A stretch of 64,000 nt of DNA from Siphonodentalium dalli (taxonomy: Eukaryota; Mollusca; Scaphopoda; Gadilida; Siphonodentaliidae). The notes below the pieces were generated by a model. That model had not been told where the DNA came from. It did not search any database and saw only the letters and a program-made list of their open reading frames with translations. The stretch lies in contig CP136066.1 of assembly GCA_032622095.1 (NCBI GenBank), positions 188,144,716-188,208,715 of the forward strand, written 5' to 3'. The translations under genes and the position numbers were made by a program. Within the stretch, counting starts at the first letter, position 1. The number at the start of each line of letters is the position of its first letter. Below, piece by piece: positions 45,844-55,307 of this stretch.

Positions 45844-46119
45844 TAAGCCTCAAAATAGTGCGCCTGACATTGCAGAATGAGGTCCCCCAGAGGGTTAATT
45901 TAGTGACACTATCCCACATGGTGGGCTAGTCACCAAGTTCACCCTCTGGGAACCTCATTCTGCTTTGCCCTCAACTGCTATGGTAGACCTACGATCAGAT
46001 ATAATGAGGTCTCCAGTGGGTGAATTAGGGATGCTAGCCTGATGTCCAGTGTAGCATCACTAAATTCACCCTCTGAGGACCTCATTCTGCAAATGACAGA
46101 CACACTATTTCAAGGCTTG
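45844..46119. mobile_element. GAGGTCCCC double-hairpin MITE
   Basis: Hairpins at about 45873-45965 and 46001-46090. The 8-bp flanks TTTAAGGA (before TAAGCCT) and TTCAAGGA (after CAAGGCTTG) match at 7 of 8 positions, supporting the 8-bp duplication seen at 52844. Confidence 0.85.
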
Positions 46120-47250
46120 TTCAAGGACAAACATTGTTGAGTATGGCTGAAGGACAATTTTCACCACATATCAGTGTTTCGGGTACCCAACTTTGGGAAT
46201 CCATCGGTGTTTTTGCAATCAGTGTTTTGAACTTAGCGATATATATTGAGTTGAATATTACAGAAATCTCGCATCTGATCACATGGTCAGCACTTTTAAT
46301 TTAGATTGTTTGGCTTCGGCAATCTGCTACATCAACCCTTTGCAATTGCCCAGTTTGCTTCAGCAAATGGCTTCGGCATTGCTGATTGCCGTGGACTATT
46401 ATAAGGGCTGCATGGTACATGGATAATATTTTCAATTAACATTTCTGAGTAATGGTTGCACTTTTACAGTTAAATCAGCTGGTTAAATAGCTTTAAATAT
46501 GATGGAAATTTATTTATATAGCAAAAGATTGTACAGGTCTTGATAACAAGACATCGGTTCCAAAAGCAGGGAACCCAAAACACAACAATGTGGTGACAAT
46601 GATCCCTGCTATATGGCGAAACCATGTTTCCATTTTATCCAGCAGTCAGAGTGCCAGTAGTGCATTCTCTTATATATGCGAGTCTCCCACAGGGAGAAAT
46701 TACTTAGAAACACATCTCTCCCTCTCTCCATAAATCATTTCTAAATAATTTAATATAGAGTGCATGCCTGGTGTAGTAAAAATTTGTGAGAATCGAACAG
46801 AAACGACAAGATGCGAAGGAATAATCAGTAATAAGTATCGTTGACTGATAAAAACTCGAAGATGATGTCTCCAAGATTGCGATGAGTATAATGAATTACG
46901 AATATGTCGCCTGTATTTTGTAATGTAGAATTTGTTGTGTTTCGCTATGTGGGGACTTCCGATCTCGCAATTTAAATATAACCAACAACGAAGCAGTGTT
47001 TGTAAATTGTTGTCAGTTTTTTTTATAGAGACCAGATTCGTTATTGCAATGAGATGTTGCTTCTTGGAATGAGTTTAGTTTTCCCCATCAGCATCTAAAG
47101 AGGGTCGCTACCCTCATACGATGAAATGGTCAATTCTTTATTTGTAGGCATGTTTAGACAAGGCACAATATGAAGGTTGAACCCCAAACCTTTACGAATT
47201 GACTGTTGCTCTGGTTACTGGACAGATGAAAATAGTATTGCAAAAGGAAA
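46120..47250. other. Intergenic, mostly unassigned
   Basis: A fragment at about 46655-46705 has one hairpin arm of the TTAA family (GCATTCTCTTATATATGCGA, then CTCCCACAGGGAG). No gene. Confidence 0.5.
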
Positions 47251-47252
47251 TA

Positions 47253-47457
47253 AAGTAATGCTCTAAATAATCGACTCCTTAACCACAGCAGAATTATGGG
47301 TAATTTTTTCAGGATTTAGTCAGAAATATGGCTTGTTGCCATTCATCGGAAAGCTCTCACTGAGAGCTTTCTGATGAATGGCAACAAGCCATATTACCTG
47401 AAAAATTACCCATAATTCTACTGTGCTTAAGGAGTCGATTATTTAGGGCATTACTGT
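47253..47457. mobile_element. TA-palindrome MITE
   Basis: AAGTAATGCTC … GGGCATTACTG flanked by TA on both sides (47251-47252, 47458-47459). The right arm has lost ~10 bp near the inner GACTAAATC word. Confidence 0.9.
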
Positions 47458-47922
47458 ATGTCTGGATTGTCATATTTTTTTGTCATTCTACTTTTTCTGG
47501 ACAAAGTATACACATCGGAATGTTTCACAGCCAAATTCTTTGGTATATGATATAGAATATAATCCTAGATGGCTATGTCGTTGTTTTCTGGAGTATTGGG
47601 GTAGGTGAATCATTACTCATCAACCCCATACTCATATTGCAAAATGGTGAATAATAAGTGAAGAATCCAACTATATGAAGAATTGATGAAACAGATATTG
47701 AACCAGCAACAGCAGGACATCTTATGGTGGAAATATAATGAATTTATCCCAGTGAGTGTTCTTCTGATTAAGGGACAAGCAATGACTTGTAGAACAACAT
47801 TATATAGCACAAAATGGTTCTAAGGACCAAAACAATTCAAATCACATGTGTTCCAAAATCAATGTTTGAGATGGTAGCCAGGTTTAGATCTTTAAACTTT
47901 AGACTGCAAATTTATGTCACTG
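47458..47922. other. Intergenic, no gene recognised
   Basis: Nothing recognised. Confidence 0.5.
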
Positions 47923-47926
47923 TTAA

Positions 47927-48389
47927 CCCTTTACCCAACAAAACGGCCAAAAACGCCCATATAAAGCTTCAACAGCCTAAAATATCTTCGGTCTGTCTCA
48001 ATAACACCATACAAATATGGATATCATTGGAACCGGTTCATTGACCACATTGTGATGGTTACAGTTATGCCCTGTGCCAATGCATTCTCTTATATATGTG
48101 AGTCGACCATAGGTCGCCTCGCATATATAAGAGAATGCATTGGCCTAAAAAAATCATTTTTAACACTTTTTACCATGTATTCTTACATTGTTTAACAATT
48201 TTATAATTTTATAATTTTTTCTTACATTTTTTAACAATTTTTATAATATTTCTCTACATTCTTTGACAATTTTATCATTTTTAATATGTGTTAAGCCAAT
48301 GCATTCTGTTATATATGCGAGGCGACCTATGGTCGACTCGCATATATAACAGAATGCATTGGCACAGGGCCGTTCTGTTGGGTAAAGGG
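47927..48389 (+). mobile_element. TTAA double-hairpin MITE, subfamily a
   Basis: CCCTTTACCCAACA … TGTTGGGTAAAGGG between TTAA (47923-47926, 48390-48393). The hairpins are at 48073-48144 and 48295-48364. The second hairpin has CTGTTATATA on the left arm and TATATAACAG on the right arm, a substitution mirrored in both arms and absent from the first hairpin. Confidence 0.9.
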
Positions 48390-48393
48390 TTAA

Positions 48394-49292
48394 AGCCAAG
48401 AATGTTGTTATGGTGACAAAATTGCCCCCCCCCCCCCCGCAAGGTGTTTGCAATGTCAATATCAATAATGATTCTGCATCGGTAAAATCATATAGATTTC
48501 TAGTAATTTTCCAGCTGTACCAACTGCGAATGTCTTCCGTATCTTTAAAACTAGCAGATAGCAGGTGTATTATATTATAATTTTTTAACTACTGTATGAA
48601 GAGATTGTTTCAAATCCTTGTTGAAATAAGGCAGACATATTTTGCCGTTATTTCTGAGGTATGAGGATCTGACGTTATTCAGTCACATGACATGCCAGTC
48701 ACATGACATTTGCCGTTGTTACAACACATTCATAGAAGTATATCTGCATGAAATGAACAAATAAACATAAGATCAAAAACAGATAATAATTACTCATCGA
48801 CTGCATAAATCATGAATTCGGCCAATAATCGAAGTCGATTGATTGGATGAATCTTCATGATTGTTGTCGATAATCGTTAATATTAGCGAAGTTGAGTCCA
48901 TATAAGAGTGATTGGAACATAGGATTCACTACATATGAGTGATTTTTTTCCCAGTTTGTGATTGTTTAAGCGGAATTTGATTCCCGTGAGTGCTGAAGAA
49001 CCTTGTCTTTGGATGTCCGCGATTTCCTCTAGCATCGGGTACGTGCAGTATACAACTAGGTCGCAGCTACACTAGTCCACAGCCAACACTCTCAGAACTA
49101 GCAGCGAACAATCGCGAACTCCTTGTAACATCGAACTTCGTGAACCTGCCGATCATTCAGACTCGACCGATGATTGTCGAATATCGGCCACAGACACGTG
49201 AACATACACGCACACACGTGACGTATAAAAGCTCTGAGCACTTCTGATGCTTGCAAGTGAATATCCAAGAAAACAACAAGGAGTTCTAGCCG
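48394..49292. other. Meis 3' flank, probable 3'UTR
   Basis: Downstream (in gene orientation) of the Meis stop codon. Contains a 14-C run near 48425 and, at 49196-49229 on the plus strand, CACGTG followed by TATAAAAG. I found no polyadenylation signal close to the stop. Confidence 0.45.
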
Positions 49293-49645
49293 TTACCCAG
49301 CGTGTATATCCTGAATATGTTGTCCCATTGAATCTGAGTATCCGTGCAGTGGCGGACTTTGAGCTGATTGTAGTGCCATTCCGTGCGGGCTCATTCCCGC
49401 GGCACTGTGCCCCATCATCATGTGATGAGGGTGTCCCGGAATAAGCATAGCATTCGAATGTACAGGAGGAGAAAACTGAGGCATGTTCGTATAGGAACCT
49501 GTCACATTTGACATTCCATACATGTCCCTTGCACCGGCCATGCCCTGTGCTCCCAGCATATCATAACCTTGGCGACCATCCATAGCATGAGGATAACCCG
49601 CTTTCATAGGGTCATACATGTCTGCTCCATGCATTCCTAGATTCC
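49293..49645 (-). CDS. Meis: Meis/homothorax TALE homeobox protein, last coding exon
   Basis: Encodes the C-terminal 116 residues plus the end of a split Arg codon; the stop is TAA at 49293-49295. The acceptor (minus strand TTCTATTTCCAG) lies at 49646 onward. The exon enters in phase 1, matching the donor of the upstream exon. The sequence is Met/His/Gly/Pro-rich, with I-P-G-H-P-H-H-M-M-M-G and a C-terminus G-Q-H-I-Q-D-I-H-A-G. Vertebrate MEIS isoforms end in a very similar I-P-G-H-P-H-H … G-Q-V-M-D-I-H-A-Q region (recalled family knowledge), which supports the identification. This region is the transactivation tail of a nuclear homeodomain factor that partners Pbx/Hox proteins. Confidence 0.93.
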
Positions 49646-50011
49646 CTGGAAATAGAAATAATTTAAATTTTTATAATTCTGCCAAATTAATGTCTTAAGT
49701 ATGAACAAGAATATATCCAAATTATCATGTGTTTTGGTGAGTGTGGAACATTCTCTGAAATCTTACTTTTACAAGCCACTGTCACAGAAATAGCAACAGC
49801 TTATGAAATTGCACAAATGTTGCGGATTACATAAAAGGTTCTTTCTCCAAACTGAAAATGACAATTTAGAAAACTAATTTCTAATTATAGCGTTCATAAA
49901 TGAAAGTTAATAAGTTAATAAATTTCTTTAAATTAAAATTTTTGTTTATTCTTTTCAGAGTATATGAAGCATTGATAACGACTAAACATGTATTATTTAT
50001 TTATCAACCTA
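49646..50011 (-). other. Meis intron, no insertion recognised
   Basis: AT-rich intron sequence with nothing else recognised. Confidence 0.6.
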
Positions 50012-50384
50012 CAGTAATGCCCTAAGTAATGCCCTTGACCGCCTATCGTAACATCTTTTCTTCTTTAGGGGGGTGGCAGTAAGACAGTCTAGTCTGACTA
50101 TGCCACCCCCTCGAATATACAATATAATATTGTCAAATGTATTATGCATTAATATGTGTATATTGAAATAAAATATCCTATCCTATCCTATCGACTCTTG
50201 AACTACAGCAGAATTATTGGTAAATTTTCAGGATTTAGTCAGAAATATGACTTGTTGCCATTCATCGGAAAGCTCTCGGGAGAGCTTTCCGATGAATGGC
50301 AACAAGCCATATTTCCGACTAAATACTGAAAAGTTACCCATAATTCTGCTGTAGTTAAAGAGTCGATTACTTAGGGCATTACTG
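50012..50384. mobile_element. TA-palindrome MITE with a 160-bp retroelement-tail insert
   Basis: CAGTAATGCCC … GGGCATTACTG flanked by TA (50010-50011, 50385-50386). The left arm is split at about 50031-50190 by a sequence ending in TATCC repeats (AAATATCCTATCCTATCCTA), as in the 3' tails of some LINEs/SINEs. The insert contains a short GGGGGGTGGCA…TGCCACCCCC hairpin. Located in a Meis intron. Confidence 0.87.
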
Positions 50385-50458
50385 TACTTCAACTTCAGGA
50401 ACACAACATAAGCAAGAAATCGAGGCCTAAGTTTAATCTAAAGTTATTTGACCTTTAA

Positions 50459-50689
50459 CCCTTCCATGACTGGAGCTTCCTGAAATTTTTTGAAAACCCT
50501 GTGCCAATGCATTCTCTTATATATGCGAGTCTCGCATAGGGAGCCTTGCATAAGAGAATACATAGGCCTAACAATATTTACCTTGACCTTGTAATCCAGC
50601 ACATTTATATGAGAGATGCGCATTTATAAGAGAATGCACTGGCACAGTATCTTTAATGCTGCACCAGTGCAGCTCTGGTCAAGAAAGGG
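50459..50689. mobile_element. TTAA double-hairpin MITE, subfamily b
   Basis: Starts CCCTTCCATGACTGGAGC and ends CTGGTCAAGAAAGGG between TTAA (50455-50458, 50690-50693). The two hairpins are partly degraded (CAATGCATTCTCTTATATATG; ATAAGAGAATGCACTGG). Confidence 0.82.
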
Positions 50690-50994
50690 TTAAAGACTAT
50701 CAAATAATTGCTATGGATCATGTCTAACATTTAAATCTATAGTATATGTCTATATTCTACTTTTAAAATAAATTATTTTTTTAAATTGCTATGGTATTGT
50801 TTAATACTATTATTTGAACTTATTCAGTGTACATACATTGATAACATAGGAGGCTTCAAATGACATAGTTTGCTGGCTTTATGTTTTCAGGAAAACCAAG
50901 AACTGACAGAATTCACCACAAAGAATGGCCAACTTCGTGAGAAATCATGTACAGTAAGTACAGCTGTAATAATTGCAAAGAACTGCTGCTTTAA
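50690..50994 (-). other. Meis intron, no insertion recognised
   Basis: Nothing recognised besides the TTAA target at 50991-50994. Confidence 0.55.
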
Positions 50995-51278
50995 CCCAAT
51001 CATGGTTGGAGCTGTGTTGGTGCAGCATTAAAGATCCTGTTGCGCTGGTGCAGCATTAAAGATCCTAAGCCAATGCATTCTTTTATTTATGTGAGTCTCC
51101 TGTAGGGAGCCTCGCATATATAAGAGAATGCACTGGCTTACAAGGTCAAAGTTAATATTGTTAGGCCAATGTATTCTCTTATATATGCGAGGCTCCCTAT
51201 GGGAGACTCAGAAATATAAGAGATTGCATTGACACAGGGTTTTCGCAAAATTTCAGGAAGCTCCTAATCATCGAAAGG
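50995..51278. mobile_element. TTAA double-hairpin MITE, subfamily b
   Basis: Starts CCCAATCATGGTTGGAGC and ends CTAATCATCGAAAGG between TTAA (50991-50994, 51279-51282). The hairpin loops read CTCCTGTAGGGAG and CTCCCTATGGGAG. The word GCAGCATTAAAGATCCT occurs twice near the left end. Confidence 0.83.
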
Positions 51279-51444
51279 TTAAATTGGTTGGTATATTTTC
51301 CATCCAATCTCACTGAGTGAATGCAGTATTTTGTTTTTCATTTTTCATTTTGTTCATACACATTTTATTAATTTTTGAACTCAATTTATTAATTTGCACG
51401 AGACAGTTCTTAAATTTTGAAGATGAATTAGAAAGTTGAATTAA

Positions 51445-51837
51445 CCCTTTACCCAACAAACCGGCCAAAACCGGCCAAATAAAGCTTCAACAGCCTAAAA
51501 TATCTTCGGTCTGTCTCAATAGAACCATACACATATGGATATCATTGGAACCGGCTCCTTGACCACATTGTGATAGTTACAGTTATGCCCTGTGCCAATG
51601 CATTCTCTTATATATGCGAGTCGACCATAGGTCGCCTCGCATATATAAGAGAATGCATTGGCCTAAAAAAAAACCTTTTTTTAACACTTTTTACCATTTT
51701 TTCTTACATTCTTTAACAATTTAAAAAAATTTAATGTGTTAAGCCAATGCATTCTCTTATATATGCGAGGCGACCTATGGTCGACTCGCATATATAAGAG
51801 AATGCATTGGCACAGGGCCCTTCTGTTGGGTAAAGGG
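51445..51837 (+). mobile_element. TTAA double-hairpin MITE, subfamily a
   Basis: CCCTTTACCCAACA … TGTTGGGTAAAGGG between TTAA (51441-51444, 51838-51841). Two well-preserved hairpins at 51594-51663 and 51744-51812. Confidence 0.9.
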
Positions 51838-51841
51838 TTAA

Positions 51842-52559
51842 AACACTAAAACAATCAATCAACCTATGTCATCCCAAGCAATTACAATACCAACCAAACT
51901 TAAGGTATTACACCATAAAACAAAACAGCAAGTAATCTGCTTCAGCCTTTAGTGTGTTTATAAATATTCTTATATCAGATGCTTGTGAGTTACATATCAT
52001 GATCCATTTCAAAAGCATTAAAATATCTTGATCAAAAGTAGTGAATTTATCAAATATAACTCTCCCAACCCGAACTAAATCTGTCCTCAAATATTGTGAC
52101 ATGAAAATGTGAAGACAATTTCAATATTGAACAGAGCAGAAACATTCTTCAACCCTTTCTATACTAAAGCATCCCTGACGAGTAGTTATCCCATAGGAAA
52201 TGTTCAGATAATAAGTTCAATAAACGGAAAATATCTAGCTGTTACAGAGAAATTTAGTTTAATAGTAGAACGCTTTCTAAATGGATTCACCCATTCGGTT
52301 AAAAAGTGTACATCGGAATGGTCTATTATTGATTTTGAGGGACGTTAAGGTGATAAAAGCAGACGGCATATAAATTAAAGTGCAGAAGGTAACCTATTTA
52401 TTGAGGAAAATGTTTAGGTCATTTGTTTGAACTTATTATCTGAACATTTCCTATTATGGGGTAACTACTCATCATTGCTTTAGCATAGAAAGGTTTATCA
52501 TATAATTTAGTTGCATGTTTAGTTTAGTATAACATATCAGTAAGTCCTGATGAAGAATA
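51842..52559 (-). other. Meis intron, unassigned
   Basis: A low-identity inverted pair, AACCCTTTCTATACTAAAGC (52151) and GCTTTAGCATAGAAAGGTTT (52479), brackets about 350 bp. Other internal words also pair (ACTAGTTATCCCAT-like, TGTTCAGATAATAAGTTCAA), so it may be a degraded foldback element. Confidence 0.5.
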
Positions 52560-52563
52560 TTAA

Positions 52564-52827
52564 CCCTTTCATGAGGCTCATGATGGGAGCTGCGTGGGTA
52601 CAGCATTAAAGATCCTGTGCCAGTGCATTCTCTTATATATGCAAATCTCCCATAGGGAGCCTCACATATATAAGAGAATGCTCTGCCTTACAGGGTTAAG
52701 GTAAATATCGTTAGGCCAATTCGTTCTCTTATATATATGAGGCTCCTTATATGAGGCTCGCATATATAAGAGAATGCATTGGCACAGAGTTTTCGTAAAA
52801 TTTCAGAAATCTCCAGACATGGAAAGG
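52564..52827. mobile_element. TTAA double-hairpin MITE, subfamily b
   Basis: Starts CCCTTTCATGAGGC and ends CAGACATGGAAAGG between TTAA (52560-52563, 52828-52831). Two hairpins with ATTCTCTTATATATGC and TTCTCTTATATATATG arms. Confidence 0.83.
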
Positions 52828-52843
52828 TTAATAGTCACACAAA

Positions 52844-53051
52844 CAAGCCTTGAAATAGTGTGTCTGTCATTTGCAGAATGAGGTCCCCAGAGGGTGAATT
52901 TATGGGAACCTCATTATGCTGAGGTGTAAGCAGAATGAGGTCCCCACAGGGTGAATTTGGTGATGCTAGCCCACTATGCGGGGTAGCATCACTAAATTCA
53001 CCCTCTGGGGACCTCATTCTGCAAATGATAGACACACTATTTCAAGGCTTG
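52844..53051. mobile_element. GAGGTCCCC MITE with perfect 8-bp TSD
   Basis: The ends CAAGCCTTGAAATAGTGTGT and ACACACTATTTCAAGGCTTG are perfect inverted repeats. CACACAAA flanks both sides (52836-52843, 53052-53059). This copy defines the family's true ends and its 8-bp target duplication (hAT-like). The left hairpin is reduced by deletion; the right hairpin is intact. Confidence 0.93.
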
Positions 53052-53059
53052 CACACAAA

Positions 53060-53312
53060 GGCTGAAGTGTCTAAGCTAATGTCATAAAGATGAACTGAAA
53101 AATGAAAAAAAAACATGATTTGAATATAAATACATAAAGCTAAATAGTAAAATGCTTGAGTATGGTTACAAAAGCTAGCTGAAACAAAAAAGGTACAAAC
53201 GTAAACCAAGCAAAAAGTAACGAAAAACTCTCAATCAAAGCGGAAAACAAAACACAGAAAATAAAACCAAGGGGAGGGAAGGAAGACGTCGGTTTTCCAA
53301 CATCAAACTTAC
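53060..53312 (-). other. Meis intron between MITE and exon
   Basis: Nothing recognised. The exon donor GTAAGT (minus strand) is at 53307-53312. Confidence 0.6.
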
Positions 53313-53393
53313 GATGGTGACCCAACTGGTGATTTTCCATGTAGCCGAATGCGGCCGCTTCAGGAGTATACCCTGGGTGATGGTTTCCTGGGC
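53313..53393 (-). CDS. Meis: Meis/homothorax protein, penultimate coding exon
   Basis: An 81-bp exon too short to stand out as an ORF. The acceptor (minus strand ATGCACATCAG) is just above 53393 and the donor GTAAGT just below 53313. It enters and leaves in phase 1 and joins both neighbours in one frame. It encodes Gly plus 26 residues, including H-H-P-G-Y and A-F-G-Y-M-E-N-H-Q. This corresponds to the region right after the homeodomain, where animal homothorax/Meis proteins have a similar G-Y-M-M/G-F-V-M-D-x-Q motif (family knowledge). Confidence 0.88.
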
Positions 53394-54257
53394 CTGATGT
53401 GCATTAAATAATACATAAAATTAGTCATCTCATGAGGTAAAGCATTGTGAAGTGATCGAAACTTATGTCAATATGGCCATTCTGCTTAACGGAATGGCAA
53501 AATCACTGTCAAGTTATATATTAGATTTTACTGACTCAGTATGATCTGTTTCATTTGCTTCATATGTGCATGAACATATTATTATTTCTTATCGAATTGG
53601 CCATGTTATGATCAGAATGACACATTCAGATCTTCGTCAACTCATATCAAGCTCAAAACCAGCCTAGCCTTGCTTCTTATTTAATTATAAATAGAACTTG
53701 GAAATTTATCAAAAGATGGACAACAGTGCTTTGTGATAAAACAGTTGCTATATGTCTTACTAGTAATAAAAAGATTTGAGAAACGCTCTGGTTGATAAAA
53801 TCTCTAAGAACTGTAAAGCTACAGATGATACTTTTCTTCATCTTGAGAGTTTTATCATAAATCTAGATCATACACAATTCTCTTATGGAAAATGAACCAA
53901 TACCTTGTGGAATTTGTAGCATTTCAGGAATTTAATTGCACTGAGAAATTCAATCGCCCAATAAATTATCGGCTCAGATCTTGGCACTATTGATGGCATT
54001 TAAAATTTATTATTAATGCAACATATAGTCATTAAATATGGCAGCGTAAGACATGCTGTGTCCCCTTGGCTTTATTCATTTGTGAATATATTACCATTAT
54101 ATTCCATTACTTGAGTATTTGTAATATAGAAGTTTTAATTCATTTATTATGAAATGAAATAAAAATAGTGCGAACACAAAGAAAAGTAACTGGCATTGCA
54201 GGTTTTTTGTGAATATTTGAAATAAAATGGTTAATTCAATTCTGGAGATGTGTGACC
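53394..54257 (-). other. Meis intron, unassigned
   Basis: AT-rich. No exon or repeat boundary recognised. Confidence 0.6.
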
Positions 54258-54699
54258 CAAGCCTTGCAATAGTGTGTCTGTTATTTGCAGAATGAGTTCC
54301 CCAGAGGGTGAATTTAGTGATGTTATCCCACATAGTGGGCTAGCATCACCCAATTTGCCCTCTTGGGACCTCATTCTGCTTAGCCCTCAACTACTAGGGG
54401 AGACCTAGGATAAGATTGAAGTTCCCCTGTTGAAATTGGTGATGCACCATTTAGTCACCTCGATTATGAATTTTATCTTTGCAAATTAGGCGATATATAA
54501 ACTTAACAGAAGGGAAAAGGTAATTAAAAATATTGTTAATTTGAGACTATAGATACATCCCAGAAGATGAGGCCTAAGCAGAATGAGGTACCCAGAGGGT
54601 GAAATTTGTGATGATAGCCTGCTTGGCTGGATAGCGTCACTAGATTCACCCTCTGGGGACCTCATTCTGCAAATGACAGATACACTTTTTCAAGGCACG
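54258..54699. mobile_element. GAGGTCCCC double-hairpin MITE, long copy with TSD
   Basis: Left end CAAGCCTTGCAATAGTGTGT, right end …CAAGGCACG. The flanks GTGTGACC (54250-54257) and GTGTGATC (54700-54707) match 7 of 8. The hairpins are at 54287-54379 and 54580-54670 with a ~200-bp spacer. Lies about 110 bp downstream (in gene sense) of the Meis homeodomain exon. Confidence 0.9.
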
Positions 54700-54808
54700 G
54701 TGTGATCATTAGAGGACTAAAATAATTTACAGGATATATGTATATATAGATATGTAGGCTCACAAGTGAAAATTAGGAAGAAATTAAAGGATGAGTGATC
54801 GTTCTTAC

Positions 54809-54867
54809 CTGCTCGATTTGATTGGTCGATCATTGGCTGAACTATTCTTCGTCTAGCGTTGATGAAC
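54809..54867 (-). CDS. Meis: Meis/homothorax protein, exon encoding homeodomain helix 3
   Basis: A 59-bp exon between acceptor TGTCTCTTCAG and donor GTAAGAAC on the minus strand. The first base completes a split codon (Trp in all Meis homeodomains), then F-I-N-A-R-R-R-I-V-Q-P-M-I-D-Q-S-N-R-A. This is the DNA-recognition helix and C-terminal arm of a TALE homeodomain and is essentially invariant in Meis/homothorax. The I in F-I-N is the TALE-type residue 50 position. Earlier homeodomain exons are not visible up to the window edge, so the upstream intron exceeds 9 kb. Confidence 0.95.
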
Positions 54868-54944
54868 CTGAAGAGACAGAAATAATTCGAAAGTTAGAAA
54901 TAAATTTAGCTGAAATATTTTAACATTCTGTTAAATTTTACAAT

Positions 54945-55307
54945 AAAGTCACTAAATTTTCCGCCTAAAAAACTTCAATTCTTTAATAAGCTGAAAATTG
55001 TATCAAGATTCTTATTTCTCCATGCTTTTTGAACTGATAACTGAAGAAATTTCTTTCATTTTAAATGGTGTATGATCTGTTTTGAAGATCACACCATTTA
55101 CTAGCAGATACTAACAGCCCTGTCCTGCATATTTAATGTAAAGTCACTAAATTTTCCGCCTAAAAAACTTCAATTCTTTAATAAGCTGAAAATTGTATCA
55201 AGATTCTTATTTCTCCATGCTTTTTGAACTGATAACTGAAGAAATTTCTTTCATTTTAAATGGTGTATGATCTGTTTTGAAGATCACACCATTTACTAGT
55301 AGATACC
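54945..55307. repeat. 195-bp tandem duplication in Meis intron
   Basis: 54945-55112 and 55140-55307 are essentially identical direct copies with a 195-bp period. Each copy ends with a palindrome AAATGGTGT-ATGATCTG…GATCACACCATTT. The near identity suggests a recent event. Confidence 0.93.

Noticed and set aside
48990-49444. Plus-strand ORFs over the Meis last exon and its 3' flank
   Set aside because: They are antisense shadows; the minus-strand frame has splice sites and family similarity.
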